A model generated the notes under the pieces. The model had not been told where the DNA came from, made no database searches, and saw only the letters and a list, made by a program, of their open reading frames with translations. A stretch of 64,000 nt of DNA. Source: Posidoniimonas corsicana (GTDB lineage Bacteria > Planctomycetota > Planctomycetia > Pirellulales > Lacipirellulaceae). Below, piece after piece: positions 17,555 through 24,921 of this stretch. The DNA lies in NCBI RefSeq assembly GCF_007859765.1, contig NZ_SIHJ01000005.1, forward strand, positions 186,001 through 250,000. Direction: 5' to 3'. The position numbers were made by a program, and so were the translations under genes. Position 1 is the stretch's first letter. Every line of letters begins with the position of its first letter.

Positions 17555-18709
17555 CTACCCGGTACACTTCACCACGTACCGCGGGTTCAGCACCGCCGCG
17601 GCGCCCCGTTCGCTCGCCTTGAAGCGGAGCACGATGTCGTTGGTGAAGTCGGCCTCGCTGCCGATCGGCGCCTGCGTGACGGTGATCGGCCAGTTCTCCA
17701 TGTAGGCGAACGCGCGGCGCAGGTCGCCCAGGAACCACCACTTCTGCGCGTCCTCGGCGGTCTCGCCCGCGGCGATCACGCGGCGGTACGCCAGCCGGCT
17801 CTCCTTCACCGTGTAGTTGCCCAGCGGGTTGGCGGCGGTGGTGGTGGTCTGGCTGGCGGCGTCCGTGTACGCGATCGACGACCCGTTGAACACGCGGTGC
17901 GCCGCGTGCCGCGCGGCCGGCATCACCACCACGTGCGTGGCCCGCAGCAGCACCGGCTCGCCCGTGGCCGGGTCGAGCATGTCGGCGAACAGCTGCTCCG
18001 CCTTGTCGACGTTCTTCCAATCCTCGAGCGCGTTGCCCGCCAGCACGTTCTTCCACTCACTCGACGACTGGTACGTGTCATGAGCGACGCCGTTGTGCTT
18101 GTAGTTGTTGGTCACGCCGATCAGCAGATCCAGCAGCCGTTTCTCCTTGTTCAGGCCCAGGATCTCGCCCACCTCGGCCGCCCGGGCGAGCACCAGGTTG
18201 GTGCGGTCGAAGAACACGGCCTCCTTGGTTACCGGCACGATGAAGCCCCGCTTGGAGGTCGACGGCGTTTCGATGTAGTCCTCGCCGAAGCCGAGGCTGG
18301 GGTACGGCATGCCCGGTTCGACCTCGTCGATCGTTTCCGCGACGCGGTTCACGCCGGGGATCTTCTCGCCGTCGAGCCGCGTGGGGATGCTGTCGACCAG
18401 CTTCGAGACGACAAACGCCTCCTGCTGATAGGCCTCCAGCACCTTCGACCGCACGACCTGCCCGGCCACGTTCTGGAACGCGGTTACGTCGACGCCGTCG
18501 CCGGCCTCCTGCAGGCTGACGCCGTCGGCCCGCGGGTCGAGCAGCCGCACCCACTCCCGCCCGTCGGGCACGAGCGCCTCGGCCAGGTCCCGCAGGCTGA
18601 AGTCCTCCGGGCGGAGCTGCCGCTCCTCGAGCGCGGTGGTCAGGTGCTCGACGGTCTGCCGCGCGCCGTCGAGTTCGTAGCGTCGTTTGAGTTCGCGGTA
18701 GTTCAGCAT
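17555..18709 (-). CDS. HK97-fold major capsid protein
   Basis: A 384-residue shell protein. It starts MLNYRELKRRYELDG, with an N-terminal helical arm. A region around AYQQEAFVVSKLVDSIPTRLDGEKIPGVNRV leads into the P-domain-like part, followed by DYIETPSTSKRGFIVPVTKEAVFFDRTNLVLARAAEVGE. This is the typical pattern of capsid proteins in which the E-loop and spine helix follow, and it ends with strands FTNDIVLRFKASERGAAAVLNPRYVV. The position directly after cement and protease genes supports the call. No separate scaffold gene is seen; the protease gene's helical C-terminus may supply it. Confidence 0.85.
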   Translation of the reverse strand: MLNYRELKRRYELDGARQTVEHLTTALEERQLRPEDFSLRDLAEALVPDGREWVRLLDPRADGVSLQEAGDGVDVTAFQNVAGQVVRSKVLEAYQQEAFVVSKLVDSIPTRLDGEKIPGVNRVAETIDEVEPGMPYPSLGFGEDYIETPSTSKRGFIVPVTKEAVFFDRTNLVLARAAEVGEILGLNKEKRLLDLLIGVTNNYKHNGVAHDTYQSSSEWKNVLAGNALEDWKNVDKAEQLFADMLDPATGEPVLLRATHVVVMPAARHAAHRVFNGSSIAYTDAASQTTTTAANPLGNYTVKESRLAYRRVIAAGETAEDAQKWWFLGDLRRAFAYMENWPITVTQAPIGSEADFTNDIVLRFKASERGAAAVLNPRYVVKCTG

Positions 18710-18744
18710 GGTTGGTCCTTGGATGGTTGTAGGTTGGTCGCTGC

Positions 18745-18774
18745 TACCCCCCCTCCCCCACAGGGGGAGGGAGT
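18745..18774. repeat. CCCTCCCC hairpin between cement and capsid genes
   Basis: CCCCCTCCCCCACAGGGGGAGGG forms a hairpin directly downstream of the cement-protein stop. A GGATGGTTGTAGGTTGG run precedes it. Confidence 0.65.
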
Positions 18775-18776
18775 TC

Positions 18777-19250
18777 CTATGCCACGGCCTGCACGCCGCC
18801 GCGGGCGATGCTGCTCACCAGGTCGACGAGCACGCGGCTGGCGGCGTCGGGCGCCCTGGCGGCGCAGCGGCCGATGGCCGAGCTGACGCCGCCCACAGCG
18901 GCGACCTTCTGGTCCTCCAGCGCGTCGCCGGCGGCGTTCTCCGCAGCGCCGATCAGGTCGCCGACCTCGAAGGTGGCGGCGTCGCACTCGAACTCGAAGA
19001 CGCCGGTCGTCGCGACGCGGATCGGCTTGGCGTCGCCCGCGGCGCTCTGCTGCATCGCCACGCCGGCGAACACGCTGTGGAAGGACTGCTGGTTCAATGA
19101 CGCCGAGCCCTGGTCGAACAGGTCGCCCGCCGGCCGGGCGTCGTCGGTCTCGAGGTAGAGGAGGTCGCCGATCTCGATCTCGGTGGCCGCGTCAACCGCC
19201 ATCACCACCGGGTTGGTTGCGCCGTAGCGCCATCGCATCGTGTTCGCCAT
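18777..19250 (-). CDS. Head decoration (cement)-like protein
   Basis: A 157-residue beta-rich protein, MANTMRWRYGATNPVVMAVD..., followed by EIEIGDLLYLETDDARPAGDL and FAGVAMQQSAAGDAKPIRVATTGVFEF. The arrangement is that of capsid cement or DUF2190-like proteins: a value is set, a status is given, and a flat beta barrel follows. It lies between the protease and capsid genes, the conserved position for such proteins. It should bind the outer surface of the capsid lattice. Confidence 0.75.
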   Translation of the reverse strand: MANTMRWRYGATNPVVMAVDAATEIEIGDLLYLETDDARPAGDLFDQGSASLNQQSFHSVFAGVAMQQSAAGDAKPIRVATTGVFEFECDAATFEVGDLIGAAENAAGDALEDQKVAAVGGVSSAIGRCAARAPDAASRVLVDLVSSIARGGVQAVA

Positions 19251-19299
19251 CTGCTGTAGCTCCTAGAGAGAACGGAATGGGAAGTTCGGTGCGCCGCGG

Positions 19300-20160
19300 T
19301 TACCGTGGCGCACCGATCGCGCGGACGAAGTCGCTGGTGCTGGCCGGCCGCCCCGACGGGTCGCCCAGCAGCTGCTGCTCGCGGGCGAGCGTCATCGGGC
19401 CGAAGCTGTCGCGGGCCGCCTCCTGCAGCAGGCGGGCACGGTCGACGACCAGCCGCTCGAGCACGGCCGGATCGGCCGTCTCCATCAACGCGTGCAGGAA
19501 CGCCGCGCCGACGGCCGACTCGCCATCGCCGGTGGGACGCAGGCCGTGCTCGGCCAGCAGCCGGTAGACCCGGGCCTGCTGCTCCACCTGCCGCAGGGCG
19601 TCGGTGAGCGACCGCACCTGCTCCTCCAGGCCCGGTTGGTCGGCCTCGGCGCTGCGCTGGTGCTCGAACAGGCCGTCGGTTGTGGCCGGGTCGGCCACCA
19701 GGTCGACGCTCCGCACGTGCTCGATCGCCTCGACGATGGTCTGGCCCTCGCGCTGCGCGGTGCGGGCCAGCACGTTGTGCGACAGGCCGACGTTCTGCGG
19801 CGCGTGCTCCGCGTCCCACACAAGCTGCTCAGCCAGCGGGTGCTTCGGGTTGAAGTGCAGCGCCGCGAACAGCCCCTCGCCGGGTCGCAGCTCGACGCCG
19901 CGGATCACGCCCAACCGGTCGCGGTAGTCGCGCGGGGCGAGCGGGTCGCCCGCCGGGTGGTTCACGTTGACGCGGGCGCCCTCGTACAGCGGCGCCGCCC
20001 GCCGCAGCGCGTGCTCCTGGTACCGGCGCTGGTTGCGGGACGTCAGCCCCAGCAGCTTCACGCCCCGCAGCACGCTCGCCGCGCGGTCCAGCCGCAGCGT
20101 CTGGTCGCGGGAGTCGACGTACTCCTGAAGGGCTCGTGGTTTCTCGTTGACTTCGGGCAT
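19300..20160 (-). CDS. Prohead protease with helical (scaffold-like) C-terminus
   Basis: A 286-residue protein. The N-terminal half has KLLGLTSRNQRRYQEHAL (a GxxSxNxRxY motif), GARVNVNHPAGDP with a candidate catalytic His, and NVGLSHNVLART with a candidate catalytic Ser. These match the G..S.N.R.Y / H / S order of herpesvirus-like phage maturation proteases. Residues from about 170 to the end are mostly helical and rich in Gln/Glu/Arg, as in protease-scaffold fusions. The start chosen is ATG at 20160 (MPEVNEKP); ATG at 20181 is possible. A terminator-like hairpin lies just upstream. Confidence 0.82.
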   Translation of the reverse strand: MPEVNEKPRALQEYVDSRDQTLRLDRAASVLRGVKLLGLTSRNQRRYQEHALRRAAPLYEGARVNVNHPAGDPLAPRDYRDRLGVIRGVELRPGEGLFAALHFNPKHPLAEQLVWDAEHAPQNVGLSHNVLARTAQREGQTIVEAIEHVRSVDLVADPATTDGLFEHQRSAEADQPGLEEQVRSLTDALRQVEQQARVYRLLAEHGLRPTGDGESAVGAAFLHALMETADPAVLERLVVDRARLLQEAARDSFGPMTLAREQQLLGDPSGRPASTSDFVRAIGAPR

Positions 20161-20181
20161 GGCTCTCCTCGCTCGGGGCAC

Positions 20182-20224
20182 AAAAAAAGCCCACCGAGAC
20201 GCCGCGCGGGCGCCAGGGTGGGCT
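20182..20224 (-). terminator. Rho-independent terminator-like hairpin, minus strand
   Basis: On the minus strand AGCCCACC (20224-20217) pairs with GGTGGGCT (20195-20188) and is followed by seven T residues. It lies between the 62-aa gene and the protease gene of the same transcript, so it would cut the head operon in two unless read through. A second site of the same design is at 29592-29646. Confidence 0.75.
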
Positions 20225-20272
20225 CGAAGGGGATGCCTGACGGGTGTCAGGCTCGTTCGATACCGTCGATTG

Positions 20273-20369
20273 CTCCCCTCCCCTTTGGGGGAGGGTTAGG
20301 GTGGGGGTGCAGTGGGGCAGACCTTGCCGGTGCTCACCCCCACCCCGGCCTCCCCCACAGGGGAGGGAG
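20273..20369. repeat. Long CCCTCCCC palindromic element (about 97 bases)
   Basis: Terminal blocks CCCCTCCCCTTTGGGGGAGGG and CCTCCCCCACAGGGGAGGGAG enclose a core of GGGTGGGGGTGC...CACCCCCACCCC. The core pairs with itself, so the whole can fold into one long branched hairpin. It is nearly identical to 26372-26471 and similar to 27401-27489. No coding frame is evident. Confidence 0.85.
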
Positions 20370-20381
20370 TTACTTGGCCTC

Positions 20382-20570
20382 CTAAACCTTGATCTGTTTT
20401 TCCGTGGTGACCTTCACCTGCTGAACATGGCCGTCCTGCAGGGTGACCGTCATGGTCGCCGCGCCGAAGTAGCCCGGCCGGGCAACCTTGGTCAGCATCT
20501 CGGCGAGCACCGCCTGTGCATGGCTCGCCTTTTCCGCCCGCGTTCGTGTTGTCGTGTGGGTTGTTCTCAT
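20382..20570 (-). CDS. Small phage-module protein, 62 aa
   Basis: The protein has a Thr/Arg-rich start (MRTTHTTTRTRAEKASHAQ), then a helix and a short beta hairpin AATMTVTLQDGHVQQVKVTTEKQIKV. The latter resembles the small DUF2292-like strand pattern VxVxDGxVxQIxxxEK. It is located after the portal gene in transcription order, behind a 231-base spacer. A terminator follows at 20182-20224. No function can be stated. Confidence 0.6.
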   Translation of the reverse strand: MRTTHTTTRTRAEKASHAQAVLAEMLTKVARPGYFGAATMTVTLQDGHVQQVKVTTEKQIKV

Positions 20571-20801
20571 GCCCTAAAGATCTTCGATCAGGTGGCCGGT
20601 TTCTACAAAGAAATGGGGCGAATCAATATGTTGTGCAGGGATAGTTTTAGGGCACAAGTTTGTTGCTCGGAACGGCACTGGAGTGCGATTCCTAGCGCGG
20701 GATTCTGGGGGTTCGACTCCACACTGGGGCGACAGGCGAAGCCTGTCTCGCCACCAACCACCAACCACCAACCACCACCTGCCACCAGCCACCAACCACT
20801 A
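20571..20801. other. Lower-GC spacer with a dispersed motif, no gene seen
   Basis: This 231-base stretch between the portal gene and the 62-aa gene is richer in AT than the surrounding module. It contains GGTGGCCGGTTTCTACAAAGAA (20591-20612), a dispersed motif also found at 29723 and, inverted, at 32586. It ends (20732-20800) in a GACAGGCGAAGCCTGTC hairpin plus CCAACCACCAACCACC runs. The frames that cross it are not convincing as genes. The middle (20640-20730) could encode an RNA or be remnant DNA. Confidence 0.4.
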
Positions 20802-20806
20802 CTACC
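20752..20806. repeat. CCACCAACCACC run with TGTCTCGCC arm
   Basis: Tandem ACCAACC units follow a GGCGAAGCCTGTCTCGCC palindrome. The same combination (GGTTGGTGGT run plus a GGCGAGC...GCCTCGCC hairpin) is found at 22296-22352, 26291-26345 and 27340-27395. All copies are in spacers of the phage-like block. Confidence 0.6.
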
Positions 20807-22178
20807 CGCGCTTCGCGTGCATCGCCAGGTTCATCTGCTCTTGGTCATAGTCCAGGCCGAGGCGGCGGCTCCAGGTTTGGGGGGAGAGCACGCCGACCGC
20901 GTGGGCGATCTTATTGACGTTGGCTTCCTTGAGCGGGTCGCGCACCTCGAGCGACGGCGGCGTGACCTGCACCTCGATCAGCTCCCGCACGTTGCGCGGC
21001 AGCCGGCCTGCTTGGGCGGCGTTGTCGATCACCCGCCACATCACCTCACAGTCGTCCTGCACCAGGGTCGCTTGCAGCCGCTGGAACATCCGCACCGCGG
21101 GGCCCTCGGCCACCATGGTCGACGCGTAGCTGGCGTTGGAGGCGTCGCTCGTGAACATGAACTCCGGCATCACCAGCCGCGCGGCGATCGCCCGTAGCTC
21201 CGCCTGCAACACCGCCACGAAGCGGGACGCGTCGATGCCGGTGGCGGGGAACTCGTACTCCAGCCCGGCCGGCGCGTCGAGGATGGCGCCCGGGCCGTAC
21301 TGCGTGACCCGCTGGGTGCGGCCCTGGGAGTCGACGGTGGTTTGGGCGGCGGTCTCATCGGCGAAACGCTCGACGCCCGCCCGCGTTCCGGTGCGGTGCC
21401 GGCGGATCAGCGCGATGGCGGACTGCACCTCGGCCACGACGCTCATGTTCCTGAGCAGCCGCTCCGCGCGGCGGAGGTTGCTCCGCACCGCGGCGAACAG
21501 CGGCAGGCCACGCCGCACGTTGGCGTCCACGTTCGCCTTGCGGTGCTGCACCTGGTTGGCCTGCACAAAGCGGCCGTCGACGTAGTAGCCCTGCACCCGC
21601 TCGACGTCGGCTGGGTCGGTCACCACGCCGAACCGCGCCCGCGGGTCGCGGGCGGCCCGCTCCGGCGCTGCGACCTGGTCAGGCTCGATAAAGCGCACGT
21701 GCGTCTGGCCGCCGGCGGTGAAGAACCGCAGGAAGGCCTCGCCGTCGCGGTCCAGGCGGCGGACGATCTCCTGCTGGCGGCTCTGCCAGCGGTTCTGGTG
21801 GCGGAACTCGTCGATCACCGCCTGCACCCGCCCGGCGAGCTCGTCCGACGCGTGCGTCCCCTTGCGTGGCGTGGCGAGGTACACGTGCCCGGCGCCGACC
21901 AGGTAGTTCACGCGGTTCTCGTGGCCGTTGATGGCGAACTCGTTGCCGATCGCCAGCCGCCGGCACTCCTCCCGCAGCCGCGACAGCCCCAACTCGTCGA
22001 GCGGGCCATCGGCCCGCGACCGGCCGGCAGCCGCGAGCGGCAGCCACCACTCCCCACCGTCGCCGGCGTAGGCGTCGCGGGGGTCGACAAAGTCGTCCCA
22101 CAGGCTGTCGCACGCCTCGCTGAGGCGCTGGCGAAGCCTGTTGATGGTGGGTTCGACATCGGGGAAAACTTGGGACAT
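20802..22178 (-). CDS. Phage portal protein
   Basis: A 458-residue portal, the dodecameric ring at the capsid vertex through which DNA is packed. Motifs fit lambda/HK97-like portals: REECRRLAIGNEFAINGHENRVNYLVG in the N-terminal wing, RQQEIVRRLDRDGEAFLRFF, QVQHRKANVDANVRRGLPLFAAVR (the conserved 'RGxP' segment before the stem), and IAARLVMPEFMFTSDASNASYASTMVAEGPAVRMF. The length is normal. GAAGGAG lies nine bases before the ATG, one of the clearer ribosome sites here. The terminase gene is upstream. Confidence 0.92.
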   Translation of the reverse strand: MSQVFPDVEPTINRLRQRLSEACDSLWDDFVDPRDAYAGDGGEWWLPLAAAGRSRADGPLDELGLSRLREECRRLAIGNEFAINGHENRVNYLVGAGHVYLATPRKGTHASDELAGRVQAVIDEFRHQNRWQSRQQEIVRRLDRDGEAFLRFFTAGGQTHVRFIEPDQVAAPERAARDPRARFGVVTDPADVERVQGYYVDGRFVQANQVQHRKANVDANVRRGLPLFAAVRSNLRRAERLLRNMSVVAEVQSAIALIRRHRTGTRAGVERFADETAAQTTVDSQGRTQRVTQYGPGAILDAPAGLEYEFPATGIDASRFVAVLQAELRAIAARLVMPEFMFTSDASNASYASTMVAEGPAVRMFQRLQATLVQDDCEVMWRVIDNAAQAGRLPRNVRELIEVQVTPPSLEVRDPLKEANVNKIAHAVGVLSPQTWSRRLGLDYDQEQMNLAMHAKRG

Positions 22179-22295
22179 GCTTGGGCTCCTTCAATGAGCG
22201 TGAGTCACTGTCGATCGAACATGCGGCACACAGCGCCGCCAACCGCTGCCCTCCTGTCAGAGGAAAAGGTTAGATAGGCAATCTCGACTTCGGCG

Positions 22296-22341
22296 CGAAC
22301 GGCGAGGCGTAGCTCGCCACCAACCACCAACCACCTACCAC
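22296..22341. repeat. GGCGAGGCGTAGCTCGCC hairpin with CCAACCACC run
   Basis: The element lies immediately downstream of the terminase stop. GGCGAG...CTCGCC arms are followed by CACCAACCACCAACCACCTACC. It is a member of the GGTTGGTGGT family. Confidence 0.6.
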
Positions 22342-23907
22342 CTACCCACCCCGCCAAACTTCCTCCGCTAGGCGCACCGCCATCTCTAATGCGTCGGGGC
22401 CGTCGTCGTGCGTGGCGAGCGGGAAGTCCTGCAGCTGCTCGATCAGCAACCGAGCGCCGGGGGAGTTGCGGCGGAAGCGGAGCCGGCGTTGCGACAGGTA
22501 CGGCCCCAGCCGGCGGATCCGCATCGCCTTGCTGGTGTGGTTGTGGATCTCGGCGATCGAGCGGCCCAACTGGCCGCGGCGGCGCAGCTCGGTCTGGAAC
22601 TCGGCCGCCAAGAGCTGCTGCCACTGGTTCGACTCGACGCCGAACGCCTGCGGGCGGAACGCCTGGAGGTGCGCGGCGCCGTCGGCCACCATCTGCGCGG
22701 TGGGGCGGCGCTGGAGGTCGGCGTCGATGTGCAGCACCCCGCCCTCCCCCACACCCAGCAGCACGTAGGCGGAGTAGTCGCCGTGCCGCGCGTCGGCGCC
22801 CTTGCTCGGGTCGAGCGACAACACGCGCAGCCGCAGGCCGGCGGGCCACTCGTCGAACCAGGCGTGCGGGCCGAAGTAGTCGGCGGGCCACTCGCACCGC
22901 TCGGGGTCGATCGGCCGGCCCTGCTTCTCGCGCTCGAACGCGGTCTCGCCGCCCTCGACGCGCTGCCGCATCAGCGTCAGCAGGTCTTCCTCCTCGGGCC
23001 ACAGCACGCGGGCGCCGTGGTCCATCTCGGCTTGGCGCTCGCGGTAGAACGCCTCGGCCTGTTGCGGTGCGTCGTCGACCGGCAGGCAGTACAGTCGGCG
23101 CCACTCGTCCCACAGCGGCTGGTTGGTCGGCCACGCCTGAACCGCAGCGAACACCCGCGAAGCCCAGCCGGGCGAGGTGTGCAGCCGCGGGGCGAGCGCG
23201 TCGCGGTGCAGCGCCGTGGCCAAGTTGAGCACGTTGGTCCGCGCGTCGCCCGCCTTGAGCAGCGTGCCGAAGAACCACTGGCGGCTGCTCTCGCGGAGCC
23301 GGGCGGAGTCGATGTGCTGGTCGTTCTCGATGTCGTCGCAAACGATCAGGCTCGGACGCGCGGCGCCCATCCTGCGTCCGCGGAGCCGCTGACCGGCGCC
23401 GAACGCCTCGATCACAACATCGTTGCTCAGCCGGATGGACGACGCCCGCCACCACCGCGGCGTCCGTGCGGCCGCCGGGTAGGCCGCCCGCAGCCGCGGG
23501 TTGTCGGCCAACTCTTGCTTGAGGTTGTGCAGGTGGTTCTTGGCCTGGCTTTCGGTGGCGGACAGGATCCAGATGTACCGTTCGCCGCCGGTGACCGCGG
23601 CCCGCAGCACGGCGGCCAGCGTGCCCACGGTGCTCTTGGCGCCACCGCGGGGGCCGATCAGGTTGACCTTCACGCCCCGCGTGTGGCGCATCGCGTCGAC
23701 CTGCTGGCCTAGCCAGCGGTGCATGGCCGACGGCGGCTTGCTGAAGTGCCGCGGCAGGTAGCTCCGACCCCAGGCAATCAAGTCCTCGGGCTCTTTCTCC
23801 TCGGCCGCGTCGGACACCGAGATCGCGCGCGATACCTCGTGCAGCGCCCGGGCGACCCGCTCGGTCGACCAATCGGCCGGAAGGATGCTCGATCCGTGCA
23901 TGGTCAT
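22342..23907 (-). CDS. Terminase large subunit
   Basis: A 521-residue packaging motor: an N-terminal ATPase with Walker A GPRGGAKST at residues 85-93 and Walker B LIVCDDIEND near 187-196. A C-terminal RNase H-like nuclease follows, with the acids in VLSLDPSKGADARHGDYSAY and DDGPDALEMAV. It pumps DNA into the prohead through the portal and cuts it into units. The start is ATG at 23907, overlapping the small-subunit stop as ATGA; a much longer frame reaching 24450 is a shadow. Both catalytic halves look intact. Confidence 0.92.
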   Translation of the reverse strand: MTMHGSSILPADWSTERVARALHEVSRAISVSDAAEEKEPEDLIAWGRSYLPRHFSKPPSAMHRWLGQQVDAMRHTRGVKVNLIGPRGGAKSTVGTLAAVLRAAVTGGERYIWILSATESQAKNHLHNLKQELADNPRLRAAYPAAARTPRWWRASSIRLSNDVVIEAFGAGQRLRGRRMGAARPSLIVCDDIENDQHIDSARLRESSRQWFFGTLLKAGDARTNVLNLATALHRDALAPRLHTSPGWASRVFAAVQAWPTNQPLWDEWRRLYCLPVDDAPQQAEAFYRERQAEMDHGARVLWPEEEDLLTLMRQRVEGGETAFEREKQGRPIDPERCEWPADYFGPHAWFDEWPAGLRLRVLSLDPSKGADARHGDYSAYVLLGVGEGGVLHIDADLQRRPTAQMVADGAAHLQAFRPQAFGVESNQWQQLLAAEFQTELRRRGQLGRSIAEIHNHTSKAMRIRRLGPYLSQRRLRFRRNSPGARLLIEQLQDFPLATHDDGPDALEMAVRLAEEVWRGG

Positions 23908-24344
23908 TGACGCCCCTCCTGCGAGCTCGGCGGGCCGCCCGCCAGTTCGCCAAGACGCGCCGCCAGCCGCACCCGCTCGGCGTCGCCGGCAACCTCGCGC
24001 TGGATGGCGTCGTTGACGGCGGCCAGCAGCTTCGTCAGCTCGGGCTTGGAGAGCGCGTCGGTCGCGCGGCGGAGGTAGCCCTCCGGCGCGGCGTTCTCCA
24101 GCCACCAGATGGCGGCCCGGTAGTTCTTCTCGTCCTGGATCGCCCGCATCACGCACCGCATGTGCGCCAGCTCGATGGCGGCCTCGGAGCGGCGGAGTTC
24201 TCCGGCGAACGCCGGGTCGGCGGCGGCCGCGGCCGTGATCTGCTGCGGCGTGCAGCCGACGTACCGCGCCGCGGTCGCGCGGCGACAGCCCACCGCGGCC
24301 AGGCGGCTGAGATCTTGTTTCTGTGTTTCGGTGAGGTTGTGCAT
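23904..24344 (-). CDS. Terminase small-subunit-like DNA-binding protein
   Basis: A 146-residue helical protein. The N-terminal segment KQDLSRLAAVGCRRATAARYVGCTPQQITAAAA is a helix-turn-helix of the terminase-small-subunit/homeodomain-like kind. The C-terminal half is helical (LTKLLAAVNDAIQREVAGDAERVRLAARLGEL) and would suit oligomerisation. It should recognise the packaging site and load the large subunit, whose start it overlaps by four bases. The start at 24344 removes a 177-residue upstream extension that lies in the acetyltransferase gene's DNA. Confidence 0.78.
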   Translation of the reverse strand: MHNLTETQKQDLSRLAAVGCRRATAARYVGCTPQQITAAAAADPAFAGELRRSEAAIELAHMRCVMRAIQDEKNYRAAIWWLENAAPEGYLRRATDALSKPELTKLLAAVNDAIQREVAGDAERVRLAARLGELAGGPPSSQEGRQ

Positions 24345-24365
24345 AGGTACTTGCTTTGGTTGGCT

Positions 24366-24417
24366 GTCCCGTGGCTGGCGCCGTGGGCTGATTAGGCCGC
24401 GGCGCCAGCCACGGGAC
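24366..24417. repeat. Perfect 17-base inverted repeat
   Basis: GTCCCGTGGCTGGCGCC (24366-24382) is exactly complementary to GGCGCCAGCCACGGGAC (24401-24417), with an 18-base loop. The right arm encodes the last residues of the acetyltransferase domain, so the hairpin could end transcription of that gene or be an inserted palindrome. Confidence 0.75.
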
Positions 24418-24901
24418 CGGTGTACTCGAATGAAACCACCATCCGGCCACTGCAGTCGCGGTAATTGGGGTGCAGGTGGGTCTTGGGGGTGCGTTGGCGA
24501 TTCCGCTTCACTCCTGACGTCCGCCAACGCGTCGACCGCTGGCAGTGGCCGATCAGCGCCGGGTGGCTGGTGGTGACGCTGATGCGGAAGCCCTCCTCGC
24601 GGTGCAGCTGCGCCACCGCCTCGACCACGCGCGAGCCGATTCCAATCCCCTGGTAGTCCGGCAGCGTAACAATGCGAGTGAACCGCCGCCGGCCCTTCTG
24701 CCCAATCACCGGCAGCGTCGCACAGAACGCCACGGGCGCGCCGTCCCAGGTCGCCAGGTAGCAGCGGGCCTGCGGCGCCAGCGAGCCGGTCAGATAGTGA
24801 TGGCGCGCAAACAGCCGCCACGCCTCCAGCCGGCAGCGATGGATCTCCAGTCGGATGGCTGGTCGTCGAAGACACCCCCTTGCCAACCGCCGGTCGGCCA
24901 T
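24392..24901 (-). CDS. GNAT acetyltransferase domain, separated from its ATPase by a frameshift
   Basis: A 169-residue fragment or gene starting at an internal ATG. It contains the GNAT core: RIVTLPDYQGIGIGSRVVEAV (motif A, acetyl-CoA pyrophosphate loop QGIGIG), ARCYLATWDGAPVAFCATLP and GFRISVTTSHPALI. COG2401 proteins carry an ABC-type ATPase followed by exactly this kind of domain. In-frame sequence upstream of the ATG (WLTPDWTLD) continues the ATPase ORF 24922-25521 in another frame, so the two are best read as one gene broken at 24929-24936. Whether the GNAT part is translated alone is unknown. Confidence 0.75.
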   Translation of the reverse strand: MADRRLARGCLRRPAIRLEIHRCRLEAWRLFARHHYLTGSLAPQARCYLATWDGAPVAFCATLPVIGQKGRRRFTRIVTLPDYQGIGIGSRVVEAVAQLHREEGFRISVTTSHPALIGHCQRSTRWRTSGVKRNRQRTPKTHLHPNYRDCSGRMVVSFEYTGPVAGAAA

Positions 24902-24921
24902 GTCGAGCGTCCAGTCGGGCG

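Noticed and set aside
20690-20735. A GGGGGTTCGACTCC stretch resembling a tRNA T-arm.
   Set aside because: The flanking bases do not pair as a T-stem, and there is no acceptor, D or anticodon arm.
22342-24450. A terminase large subunit extended by 181 residues at the N-terminus.
   Set aside because: The extension overlaps the small-subunit gene in another frame. The ATGA overlap at 23907 and the motif spacing fit the shorter form.
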